The notes under the pieces are model-generated. The model had not been told where the DNA came from. It did not search any database and worked only from the letters and a program-made list of their open reading frames with translations. DNA of 64,000 bases from Spisula solida (Eukaryota; Mollusca; Bivalvia; Venerida; Mactridae): assembly GCA_947247005.1 (NCBI GenBank), contig OX365944.1, positions 7,948,501-8,012,500 of the forward strand, in the 5' to 3' direction. Shown here in pieces: positions 48,847-61,400 of this stretch. The position numbers and the translations under genes are program-made. Every line of letters begins with the position of its first letter. Within the stretch, counting starts at the first letter, position 1.

Positions 48847-51090
48847 GATTAATCAAAAATAATATAAGACAAATACAAGACGTGATTGACTATACAGAAG
48901 TATTTAACATCGATGGTACATGTAATATCTTATTTTTGGACTTCAAAAATGCTTTTGATACGATTGAATGGAATTTCATGTTCAATGTACTTACTAAATA
49001 TAATTTTAAAAGCGACTTTATTAACTGGGTATAACCCCTCTACACCAATATTATGCTCTTCAGTGAGCTACAATGGTTGGAAATTTAATTTAATGGATGT
49101 CCTCTTTCTGCTTTACTATTTTTAGAAATCGCTGAGATATCTACAAAAATAAGACAATCCAAAGATGTAAAGCCATATTATCTCTCCAAGGACCTTTTTT
49201 CGACCATCCAGTAAATAGAATAATTACAAGGAATTAGGATATGTTTCACAAATGACCAATAATTGACGACAGAATGTTAAATGAGTCTTTCGAATTAGTA
49301 TACCAAAAATCACATTAAGTAAAATGTATGGATGACAAAATACTAATTTTGCAAAAGTTGCTTCCCTTAGATTATAAATTGTACATTTTACAATTCATTA
49401 TTTTATTAAAAGATGTTGTATTTTGTTTTCTTCCATCTTATTGTGTTTTCCACCTTTGGAACTCAACTAAAGTTCTCAAAATCCAAGACTCTTCAAACAA
49501 GTTACCAAGTTATTGCTTTTTGCAAATAGCCGTTTAAGGACTTATGTGGCTTTAAACTGAATTTATGCACCCATTGATACAAATAATCAGAAAGAATTAA
49601 AGATCACACAACTGGCTGACGATACTACATTATTCCTAAAAATGAACATGAAATACCAAAAGGAATAGATTTGATTGAAAATTTTGGAACATTTTCCGGA
49701 TTAAAACTCAACAAAAATAAAACCGCAGGACTTCTTATTGGCAAATCGAAAAATAATTATCAGCCTTCACTTTATAACATCAATTTTAACAGGATCGTAA
49801 AAGCCCTTGGCACATGCTTTGGCACTGACCCTAAAAAGTGTGAACGAATGCTCTGGAACTTTAAAATAGATACCTTCATAACTCGAATCAATACTTTGAA
49901 TAATAGACATCTAACGTTCTTTGGCAAACTAACTATAATAAAATCACGTATCCTTCCAAAACTTCCAAAACAATGACATATCAATTCCTTTGGAGTAATA
50001 CAAGACAAAAAGCAACGGAGAAATCTTTTAATAACCAATTTAGCCATAGTCTAATGGTGTTTAAAATGAACATTGACTCTAATTAATCACTACCAGATAT
50101 AAAACATAGCATACCTCATTTCTACCGTGAAATTATCGAAAACTATATAGAATTTCGTAATATAAAAAAAAGTCCCCAATGAATGCTATGACATAAGACA
50201 ACCAATATTATGGGGAAGCAAATAATGAAACACAGAGGAAAATGTTTAGTTTACGAACAATGGTTACATTTGGATCGAAAAATGGAAAAATCAGCCAAGA
50301 CACTATTTTAAACAAACTAAGAATTAAGACTAACTGGATGTCAGAATATTCTAAATTAGTAAAAGCAATACCATCTGCTTGAAAAGACATACTAAAAACG
50401 TCTAGATCAAAACAATCCTCTGTCAAAACATCATTGACATTGTCTCAAGATTTAAGTTAACTTACAAATAAACAAATAAGGAACCTCCTTACGTCAACAA
50501 TAAATGAAAAACCGTATATTCACAAATATTTGAGAGATACTTTTAACAGAACAGTAAACTGGAAACCAATATACGGTGTGCTGCATCATGTAATGAAAGA
50601 CATCAGGATCAAAGAATTTCAAATTAAAGTTAACTCAAAGAAACATATCAACAAACGAAAACCTTTTTTTAAATTGAAAATATATGATTCCCCTCTTTGC
50701 CATCTCTGTAAAAAACGTTGAAACAATCGATCACGTTCTATTTAGTTGTCGTTACATAACTCCAGTGTGGAATGTTTTAAACCAAATATTTCAAAAACTC
50801 GGATACTGTAAATAATTATGTGAATTCTCTAGAGTATATGATTGCTGAATACAAAATAGAAATTAAGCGTTATGAATATATCAATATAATACTAAACCAA
50901 ACCGACCACAGCATATATAAATGTTACATGCTCAGCGATATAAGAAACAAATGTTTAAAATGTGCTAAATCTTATCTTCAACGATTCTTTGGCGTTACAA
51001 TCTTATTACAAGAAAAGAAACGAGAATCTCCTTACCCTTGATAAATTCATCAAATACCTAAAAGAAGCGCAAACACATAACTAATCCCGA

Positions 51091-51368
51091 ATTCTTTCTA
51101 ATTCATTATATTAACCACTTTATTATCTTTACCACATTCTATATTGACTCTTTTGTAAACACCTCATGTTAATCTAATTATCGTTTGGAAATAGATCAGC
51201 GAATTCCAAAGATTTGACTTACATATTATATTCTTTCTAATCATTATCTTAATCACTTTAATAACCAACCAAAAGTTCATATTGACTCTTTTGTAATAAC
51301 ATCATTTAATATATTGTTTTCTTTTCGAAATAGATAAGCGTATTCCACAGATGTTATTTACATAATAT
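51091..51368. repeat. 139-bp tandem duplication in the LINE 3' region
   Basis: ATTCTTTCTAA starts at 51091 and 51230. Both copies contain TATTGACTCTTTTGTAA, then ATAGAT-AGCG-ATTCCA and ACATA-TAT. It lies just after the last LINE coding remnant, so it is probably part of the 3' UTR, where tandem repeats are common. Confidence 0.75.
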
Positions 51369-51802
51369 TTTAAACCTGTATTGGTTCACAATGTCATAGC
51401 ATCAATCAACCTACCCCGAATCTCTAATTGATTGTGTACCACTTTCGGCTTAGTACTTATTCTTCACTTACTTAGGTGCAATTCCACTCTAGTCAACATA
51501 TCGATTAACTTATACACTATCAATGTTTGTTAGAAATGATAAAGAAGTTTTATATATATTTATTGACATTCTGTATAAATTGTTGATTTTCATAAAATAA
51601 ACGAACCACCATAAATGGTCCAAAAATGAAAAAAAGACACTTGTACTTTAGACATTACTAGGGGTTAATCGAAGCCACTAAAATGTCATTGGACGTCGTT
51701 AGTTGGTATAATTTTATGCTTCACTGAACATGATTCTGTGCCGGAGAAATACATTATATATCGGATTGCATACAAATATTGTCCACAAATAACAATAGAA
51801 CA

Positions 51803-53067
51803 TACGAGCGCTGATCAACAAATACGTGTAAAAGTGCTGTTATTTTTATAATCGTAGTAGTAGGGGACTTATCCCCCATTAACGATTACGTGCGAAAACA
51901 CGCGATTGTTGTTGATGTAGTTTTGCATTGGCTATGGCCTATATTTTGACAGATCGGATACAGAATAATAATTCGGGAAACTAAATTTCACGTTCCACTT
52001 CCGGTAGAGGTTAGTTGTTGCTCAAGATTTGAGAACTAATCTTGTTTAATTTATGTTTTCCAGTTTGAAATATTAATACAGTTCCACTCTTTTAATAACG
52101 TTTCGGGATATAAGCCTGATTCAAATCATGCACGTTTTTAAAAAAATATATCTTATTTAATCAAACGTAAAAAACAACGTGGCGACGACGAAAATGACGT
52201 CACATCATTTAACGCGACGTCATCACTCGTTAACGCGACGTTGCCGCACGGCATAGCGCGCCAACTTGTGAATATCGAGGGTTGCCTGCAAGACTGCAGT
52301 ATATCCTTCTTTTATAATAAGCAGTTACGACAGTTTTGCGGGCAACCCTCGATATGTTGAATTGAATTATAAATAGCAAATAAAATATTTGTAGGGCATA
52401 TCTGTGTAACCCGTCTCCTAGATCGGAAAACACTCTTTTCTAGGTACTTGTTCGTCTGGTCTCATATGTGGTGCTGCCTGGCAGCAAAAGGCTATATCTA
52501 TAGTCTATGTGGAGCATACAAATTCTTTAGTCATTTTTTTCCTCTTCCCGATTATACAAAAAAACTTATGGGAAATCCCCGTTAGATGCAGTTCATTTGT
52601 TCATATTGATTCTATGGGACTTACTAAATATATGTAGAAAAACTATTTCAAAGTGATTCACATCTAACCGTTATTATTTATTAAAATTTGATCGAACACG
52701 GTTTCCAGTGGCAACGTCTACTCGACGTAAGCGGCGTAAGCGACAATTGTTTTTATTTTCCGACGTTTCAGTTGGCAAACTATGACGTAACATTCGTGCG
52801 TCTGTAATAATACTCCATCCTTTAGAAAATTTTAATATCATATAGGCGCGAATGAAACGGCATCGTATGCTGCGTACAACGTTGGAAACTATTGACATAT
52901 GGGCCGCATAACGTCGACTGACGTTGCTATAGGAAAGTGTCAATTACTTACAATGACGCATAAAGAAATTACGGCACTTTTCCGCGTATTTGTTGATAAG
53001 TTAATTTTTGGAAACGTAACAAAGATTGCAACGCGTTTTTCCGCCTGTTTGTTGGTCACCCCTCGTA
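51803..53067. mobile_element. mariner-like TIR element, right-arm copy
   Basis: Ends: TACGAGCGCTGATCAACAAA at the left, and on the reverse strand TACGAGGGGTGACCAACAAA at the right, with TA at both. Its 1,265 bp is the size of a full mariner, but no transposase motif is readable. A foldback unit is nested at 52272-52355. The left-arm counterpart, 5078-5870, is shorter. Shared position in both arms implies insertion before the arms separated. Confidence 0.65.
52272..52355. mobile_element. 84-bp foldback MITE
   Basis: The left arm ATATCGAGGGTTGCCTGCAA is the near inverse of the right arm TTGCGGGCAACCCTCGATAT, with a loop of about 35-40 nt. It has no match in the left-arm relic, so it arrived later. 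Confidence 0.75.
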
Positions 53068-56000
53068 CATATGGTAGTGAATTTGTTCACAGGGTTGTGT
53101 CCATGTTTTTAGGAAAATAAAACAAAAACAGTACTCAGTACTCACCCCGCAAAGAGTGACACATGGTATATGAAAGTATGCTGAATTTTACCGAACAATA
53201 AAACCTGAAACAATTAAACACACACAAAAATCAAATTATATGTCACCGGTAATAAGAACATATTGGAATTCATTAATCTACAAACGAGAATTTGTTGAGC
53301 AATTAAGAAATAAGTGTTGCTCATGTCCCAAGGTGAAGATATTAATACAGTTCCAATGTGGAAATTTCGAGATGTGCTTTATGGCTATGTGACGAAGTTT
53401 GAAATTAGACAAAAAGTAACAACTAAAATTTATGAACAACTTTCATGAACGAATGATGGAAATAGACACAATGATATAGTTCATCCTTCACAGGACAACA
53501 ACCTACGTGCGATTCACAGTTCGTGAGAAGATTTGGCTTGGAAATTATATGGATAGTTACTTCTAGACTTCCTGTAGGGTAAAATAAGACAAGGTGGATC
53601 AGTAGGGATCTACACAATTTATAAAATAGTATGTAAACAATTACTGGAAATGAGTTAACTTCTGTTTACAAATTTGTTTAGTTTATTCTAACTTATTTTA
53701 ATTCCATTGTGAATCAGATTCTCAAAGAATTAAATTTATCACTTACGACACCTCATTCGTAATGACACCCATTGCAACAAAGTTATTAGAAATGTGAAGA
53801 CATATTTTACTGAAAACTCTCTCACCATTTTTATGTTGTCTTCGGCATGACGCAGCCACTGGATCTTGGCTGTCCTAAAGATGTTGTTCCCTAGTGACAT
53901 TTGCACCTTACATTACCTGTTACAGCCATGATGTTCCTCCTCAATAATAAAAGGAATTGCTGCTTTGATTAAAAATGCAGTGATATAATATTGTGTTAAG
54001 AATGTATGTATGAACTCTACGAAATACCATAGTAACGGGAACGGTTTATTGAGTGCCAGACATGGCTGAGAGAGGCGCGTGTTAGGGTGGTGGTAATTAG
54101 TGCAGAGATAATGCTATAAATTAACATCTTCAATCAGATGCATTGCTTTAAGGTAAAATAAATGTGTTTTAGGAGCACATTGAGAATATTGCTTGGTTTT
54201 CCTCCTCAAAGCAGCACATTTCCTTGTCGCATTACTCTTTGTCGACGTGATTCAATTAACAATGTAGAGTTGGCGCAAAAATGTACCGAGTAAGATCACA
54301 TCAGATATGCACTTTCCAAGTTTGAAGTCAACATGTGTACTTGCGTACCACTCAGCACAATCATGCACACTGTGATGGGAAGTAAACGAGCTGCATACAA
54401 ATAAATTAATGAACCAGGCTGTGTATAATAATAATTAAATAATTAAAAAAGAAAGTAGGTTAGCTAGGTGGTTGTAGAACATAAAAGTCGTTCTAATTTA
54501 AGAAGCTTAATAGTTCAGTCATTTTCGTTTCGGATTTGTTTCACACATGATTAGAGTAAAAGTAAACTTATTGCCATTTCTATGTGTAAGGTTTTGCATG
54601 TATCGCTTTTTGCGTTCGTGTGATTCTTGGTTTAGACCTTGTTCATCTCATGCATTCAGGACGTGGCAAAAATGCAAAATTGATCGCATTACTGAACATG
54701 TATAATTTGGCACATGATTTTGAATTTTTAATGTTGCAGGTGTTGAGTCAATACATGAAAGGTATGTGTGTAAAATATCATCAAACATTACGATCACAGT
54801 TAAACATAATCTGTGACCAATTAGAAAATGGTTGAGTGTATAGTACATGTACATGTGTTTGCTTCAAGCTAAGATGATTTATCTCACACACGGTTACGTA
54901 GTTTGGTGAAAAGTCGATAGTTAAATAAAACATGACTATACCCGATTAGGCAACCATGCGTTCAAAATAGTATTATTGCATAAATAAATATTTTTGTTTG
55001 ATACCATAATATATATTCATCCTTAATTAATGAATTTACAATAAATACAGGCACATTGGTTTCTTTGAAATTGGGTTAATCATGAAATAAAAGGGTTTAA
55101 GGCATTTAGGGAGGCTTCAACAATGAAACCAGTGTCGTATTTATCAATGAAATTGGAATTACTGTTTTATTGTTTCGAACTTTGTAACACTTGATACCTT
55201 TCCAGTTAATAGATTTGTTGTGGCATTGCTTAACCTACTCGAGACATATCTGGTCTACAAGAAAACAAATGTATATTACAATTCACGAGCATTTTGAGAA
55301 TAGGTATTATATATCGTCACTTAATGATGTATTTGTTTGGGCGCGGGGTCTAAATCAAATCAAAGCATGATATGACTCTAATTGCTCTTGTAATGATTGT
55401 TTGTGTCGAGTCGGCTAATAAAATCATATCATGTAATACCACTTGCTTAATAAACTGACTGGGAATATATAAAGCTTATAAACTAACATGCTGGGTAGTT
55501 GGCTGTTAGTTTGTGAAGGATTTATGGAGTAAAACAAGTTTACAGTTTCATTCAGGAAACATGTATCTTTTAATTAACTGTACAGTTGTTGTTATACGGG
55601 AGTGCCGACATAAACACGAAACCAAAGTTAACGTTTTCGAAGAATGCTTAAGACACTAGACTGAAGTAAATAATTGCACTTGGTGACGATTGCATACACA
55701 TTAATATGTAAGGTATTATGTAGGTTACAGTGTGACGACAAATGTACATTTTGAAGCCAAGAAAAATTCAAAACTGTACATTAATTATTATGTAACATTT
55801 TAGAGACCACAAGTCAACAAACACTACCTTCACCATTAGGGTTTTTTACAGACAGGCTTATTGATAGTTGTATCACAAATTTACTGGGTTGTTGTATGCG
55901 CTTGGAACAACGTATAGCGACTGAAATCACTATGTGATGTGAGGAAATGTTCATTATCTCATGTGAATGTTCCGCAAATAAAGAATAATGAGCGATGTGC

Positions 56001-56260
56001 ATGGTAGTACGATGTGAGTGTGTGTCTCGCTAGCGATAAATGTTCATCAACAAACTATCAGTTCCAGAACGAGTAATGGTTTCCTAGTTGCAAACTGTTC
56101 CGATTTATCAGCCGAGATATAAGTCAGGCGATATACTCGCCCACTTATGGTCAGGGAACAAACGTATTGATGTTCACACGAAACGCCTATGTTGCAATAA
56201 TTTGTCCATTCACTTCGTTTCACGACTTTGTAATGTAGTAATGATTCTAATATTGCGCGC

Positions 56261-57490
56261 GTCCGTTAACTACTTAATTCTGAACACTTATAAATACAAT
56301 ATATACACGCATTACCATAAAATACCATACATTTTCCATGTGATATACTAAGTCTCATCCAAATTAACTTAATCGGTTAATACTAATAGATGTCTATGAA
56401 TGATAAGTTCCAAAGAAATAGGAAATTTCTGTCTTGTCTGATTGCAACGTGTGAAGCCTCTTTATCGCCGACACATTCAGTTAAAATGCAATTGTGCTTA
56501 GTACGGATGTGTGAACATCTTTTACTCGTGGTAATACAGTTTTTGGGAGACGAAGCCTCTCATTACTACCATTGTCCATTTCTTAATGCAACCTGAACCG
56601 CTTTTAGGCTGCTATATGAATCCGCATTCAAGTAGTTCCAGAAACTGTCAACATCCCAATACTGCAACATATGTTTCACCAAATTTGTTTATTCTAAGAT
56701 CAAAAATTATTGTAAAACTGTTGGTTTAATCGATATTTTTGCAGATAATCACTACACCGGCCGATACCGAACTTGTTTTGTTATAAGAAAATGACGTGTT
56801 CATCAAATGTCCCGGTTGTATAGCTGTTTTTAGAAACTTCAGACCAGGGTCACGTGATGGTTTTATCAATGAACCGTATACCGTCTGCAATGTATTGTTA
56901 TGCAATCATATGGTGTCGCTATACTAGCCGCTTTCTAGAAATGTCTCACGCTGTGAGGGAAGCGATTACAAGACGGTACTGTAGAATGTGATAAATAGGC
57001 GCGTAGTATTATTTTAAAGCCACTTTTGATACACGCATCGATTCAATACACGTATTACATTTAAATTAATATGCACCTTTTTACAATTATTTAGATACCC
57101 AACATGCCTATATAGTCACATATGCCTATTTTGACATTCATGGCAAGATCGGCAGTAAGAAAACGAACATTAAACATGTAAAGTCGGTTTAAGCTTTAGT
57201 AGCAGCAACCATATCGCCTCCCATCAGCACTCTCGGTGCTTTGATTGAAATAGGTTCCTTCGATTTTCAATATGTGCCTGTCTCCTGTATACAAATATAG
57301 AGTTAACAGTAATAAACTATCATGTTGTCTCGCGCACCTAATGTTAACATGGGATGCCATGCCATTCAATCGAGTTTGACGACGATTTTTCCACATTTTT
57401 CCTAACAAGTAATAGCTCATTCATCCGCAAGTTACTGAAGACTTGTCCACAAGTAGAGGACATGACCGTAATATCACACAACGCCCAATC
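56261..57490. other. no gene recognised
   Basis: AT-rich sequence between block A and the direct-repeat unit. Short frames only; no repeat pair or TIR was recognised. Confidence 0.4.
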
Positions 57491-57950
57491 GAGCTTTCAA
57501 GAACGTTACATTTTAAATAGCTCAAACATGAATATAGAGCGGGGTAAATCACACACACAAAATACATAGCCACTGTAAAGCACACAAAGATACATAAAAT
57601 TGAAACATGATAGGTGAGAATGAGTCGTGTTAGTTCACAGACGATTGTTTGTACTATATGATGGTGTTGTCACTGTATACGAATTTACTTATTTACTTCC
57701 TTTGCGCTGTAACCTAGTGCCCTTTTCATACTTGCATTAGCAAGTACAAAAATGTATATAATTCTGCTTCAAGTTCGCAATATGTATCTCAATATATTCG
57801 TACCATTAAAATGAGTAGATTATTGTCGATATTATTAATAGCTCGAGTATCACTTAAATGAAGCCATTCTACGTGTCTACCAACAAGTGGTTGGTCACAG
57901 CTGTAATAATATACATTTATTAATCAGTTCTCGTTAAAGTCCCAATAAAG
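57490..57950 (+). repeat. unsplit copy of the 13650/16480 direct repeat
   Basis: It contains both halves found separately at 13650-13820 and 16480-16800, in one continuous stretch and the same orientation. It lies immediately upstream of the transposase-like gene. Confidence 0.7.
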
Positions 57951-58196
57951 ATTAAAATGGTAGTAATTTCTGTCTACAAAGAATATCGAACGATTGAGAT
58001 ATTAAATTATACTAAAAATGGTACAGGAGGGACCCATATCTGATCTCAGGTCGATATTCCTTCTTTGAGAAATACTCAACTGAAAACGCTATTTTAGTAT
58101 TTTGTCCTCCGTACAAAATACTCAATAGTGTTTACGTTTAAATTTTCCGAACAATTCCGAAGACTTCGTCAATGATCGGAAGTACGCACAAACGTA

Positions 58197-58204
58197 TGAC
58201 GTCA
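58197..58204. promoter_or_regulatory. CRE-type palindrome TGACGTCA
   Basis: A perfect CREB/ATF consensus lies 19 bp before the ATG of the transposase-like gene. Full CRE sites close to start sites drive many animal promoters (family knowledge). Here the site would lie in or near the core promoter or 5' UTR. No TATA box was seen. Confidence 0.45.
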
Positions 58205-58223
58205 TCCGATCACAAAATTGAAA

Positions 58224-58435
58224 ATGGAGGACAGAGCGGATAATTCTCCGAAAACTCGTAAAAGAAGAGGTCCGGTACTCAGCTTTTCAGCCAGGAAACG
58301 AAAAAGAAAGGAACAGAAACAAAAGGCTAACTTCGGCCGTATTAGCATAGGGCTAGAATTTGAACGGTGGAAGGAAGTTAAAGAAAAACATGACTTGAAC
58401 ACTCACGCCGAGGTGGCGAAATTCTTACTGGACAA
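58224..58435 (+). CDS. transposase-like gene exon 1
   Basis: ATG at 58224 in good context (AAAATGG); an upstream in-frame TTG is not a start. 70 codons, ending in phase 2 at donor GTAAGC. The apparent stop after FLLDK lies in the intron. Confidence 0.8.
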
Positions 58436-61400
58436 GTAAGCGATTATTTCTTATGCTCAAAATCGGAATCACACTACTGTTTGCGATTTGATGAATTTCG
58501 CCGGATATATTTCAATGATATTTTTGCGTAAACATACCGAAATTAGGTGTTGACAACTGACAATGGAGGTAGATCTAATTTACTTTCACTTTGTGAACAA
58601 CAACAACTCTGTTGTCGATAATATTCACTCAAATCAATGAATAATTGACATTGTTTCACTACTACTGGGTGCTATAATCATGTTACCTAGCCCCAGTCCC
58701 ACTTTAAACACATTTTAATAGCGAGAAACACGATAATTAGTTTCATCCCTGGCATTTTCGTACCCACTTATTTTTGTACTCAATATTTTTGTATTTATTT
58801 ATTTTCGTACTCAAGTACATGTATATTGTTTGCTTTTCCTACCAATCCAGTATCTGTAAAGTTGTGTTTGCAATTTGGCCTCCTTAAAAAGTATTCTACT
58901 TATCCATCGAAATGGCCCCCTAATCAACACATAAACATATGTCAACCTTGCATTGTCTTATTCTTTTGTACTTGTACGCCTAACTTTCAGCTATCAAAAA
59001 GGTGAGCACAGGTCACATGGTGATGTATTAGATCCACGCGTAAGTCAATTACGACAGGATGTTGGAAGAGCATTGTTTGCTGTCCCTTCAACTTCAACCC
59101 CAGCTAAACCAGGAAAGATTAGTACGCCATTAGTTTCGGAGATATCAGGGGCATCTTCCGATAGGTGAGAAAAACTAAATCATTTTTACACCTCCAAAAG
59201 TAATATTTATGACCTGGAGGCTGTGGTTTTTGAATCCCTTCAGAAGTTGAACTCGACAAGAACCTTCACAATCTATTATTTCATGCATGAGTATTGCCTA
59301 CTGGTCAAAATCCACGATGAACATAACAAATATAAATTATTGTGCAAATATTAGTATAAAATATGTTCAAAAATAAATTTTGCAAGCAAAGACACTTCAC
59401 ACTTGATACTATAATACAGTAGTGCTGTAGGAATACCATCAATTAAAAAGTCATTATTGTTTCACGATTATGTATACATGTTGAACATAAGCAGATGGAC
59501 TGACAAAACATTATGTGTTATCAAGGTCCGCACAGGCCTTGAAAAGTCCTTGAATTTTGGTTCAACCTTGAAAAGTACCTGAATTTAGTGCTTCCTTGAA
59601 AAAATACCAAAATAGTGCCTGAAATTAACTGAAAATCCTTGAATTCAGACAAACAGCCTTAAATATCCATCAAAGTGTACGGACGTTGTCCTGCGTAAGA
59701 ACTAAAAATGAAACAAATACCCTTTCTCAAAAACTTAAAATTACATAAATGTATAGGTGAGAGTATGTAATAAATTGAGCGCAATCGGGTGTTCTTGTGT
59801 ATTACTTTTATTCTATGATTTCATTAGGGAATAGTGAACCTGTATAAAATGACAGCAAATAATTTTCGTACTATATAACCTCAGTTGTTGTGTGGGAAAA
59901 TGCCTTGAATATACCTATTCTACCTTAAATAGGCCTTGAATTTTGGTTTGAGCATTTTGTATGAACCATGGTCATTGACAGCTCATGTACATTATTCACA
60001 TCTGGTTGTTCTACTTTTATTTGAAGTAAGGCAGTGTATAGCCTTTAGTTCTCGCTATTACTCATACATTTATTTATGACTTACATAACAAGATATGATT
60101 TGTAAAATAGTTCAGGAAATTGGAATGTGTAATATGATTTCACTAAAGGTAATCATGTACATGTATTTACTTCATATAGGTTGGCATATTATTATTGTAC
60201 ACTGCACTTTATTTCAGTGATGCGACTTTGACTGCTGCTGAAATAAGTGCCAGCTCAACTGCTTCTAGACAGCAGGTCTTTAAAAGCAGCCGACGCAAAG
60301 TCACCAGTACAAGACAATCATCATTTGTTGATCCTTTCAAGTAAAAATTTTGCACTATTTATTTATGTTTGATGTTCAGTCTTCCTTCATTTATATATCA
60401 GTTGCATCATGCATTTTTTGACTAATGCTGACATTTGGTTATGAATATTAGAGGACACCTTCAAATGTTGATCACTGAATCAAAGTTCAAGAAGATAATG
60501 TCAGTAAAATACTTACCATTCAATTATTAGAGAATGCTTAGGTAGTTTCCTCAAATGTGGTTGGTCTAATGAACTCAGTCATAAAATAATATTTATTATT
60601 AGGTAATTTACTAATTAGGTCAAAGACAGTGAAAACAAACATGACTTGATCATGATTTATAATATGTGACACTTTTGTTTGTAATTCTTTCAGTCTCTCT
60701 ATTGATGTGTCTGAATTGATAGAAGATAATGAGGCAGATGAAGAAGATCCAGATTATGAACCAAGTTTTGAGATGACGGCTGTCCTGTAAGTCTCTTTAC
60801 CAGTAATAGTTTAAGGTCAGTCTTAAAAAAACATTTTATGTGCGGTAATGCTACCCAGCATTTTGGAGGTGGGTAAGTAGGGTGTAATTATTTTCATATA
60901 GAAATATTTATGGGGAACCTGTAACATCAATTTTGATGGGTAGGTAGCGTTACCGCAAACAAACATAATTTTAAGGATGGCCTAGTTTTAACTCGAGAAT
61001 CCTTTATATGCATGTGTATTAGTTATATATTTATATACAGCTTCAAATCTATTTTGCGGTGAATAATAGTAGTCCGACTTAAAGTGCTGCATCAGTACTG
61101 AGACCCCAAAAGCAAACAGAATCTGTCTGCCTGTAAAAAATGTACATTTGACTGAGTACAGGGGTTAGATGCATGGTTGAGAGCCAAGAGATATGGGTTG
61201 GATTCCCTGGTGCAACTATGTTTTTTCTGTAACTATTTCTTATTTGAGTGTTCTATTTGTGTACACAGTTGGTATTATATAATTTTAGAAAAACTAAATA
61301 CATAATTTGAATGAAATTACATATCAAAATGCACACTTTAATTCTGACTTTTGGATGAAATATTTTTAGGTCAGACTGTAACTCTGTTGTGTTTGAAGTT

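Larger units (their letters stand above)
45725..51615 (+). mobile_element. decayed L1/Tx1-type LINE, interrupted
   Basis: Remnants of one ORF2-like protein appear in order but in shifting frames with stops. At 45832-46110 is the endonuclease C-terminus (CRRKSSIEKSRIDYSLI, then STDHL). At 46590-46790 is the RT fingers region (CCEGQLPLEECTNAINYMKQ). At 46800-46985 is TDQQGFI. At 48855-48990 is LFLDFKNAFDTIEWNF. At 49095-49170 is GCPLSALLF. The catalytic LADDTTLFL is at 49613, SGLKLNKNKT at 49700, and the C-terminal DSPLCHLCKK at 50685. Order and motifs fit the L1/Tx1 clade, which moves by target-primed reverse transcription. It is 5'-truncated and split at 46981-48846, and probably again near 49190-49570. 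It cannot encode a working polymerase. Confidence 0.85.
51620..56260 (-). repeat. inverted homology block A, right copy
   Basis: Inverted partner of 1650-6050; the anchors are given there. It contains a longer version of the mariner-like relic (51803-53067). No gene is recognised. Confidence 0.75.

Noticed and set aside
52674..52943. Arg-rich 89-codon minus-strand frame as a mariner transposase
   Set aside because: It lies in a mariner-like relic but shows no family motif, and the matching left-arm relic does not preserve the frame.
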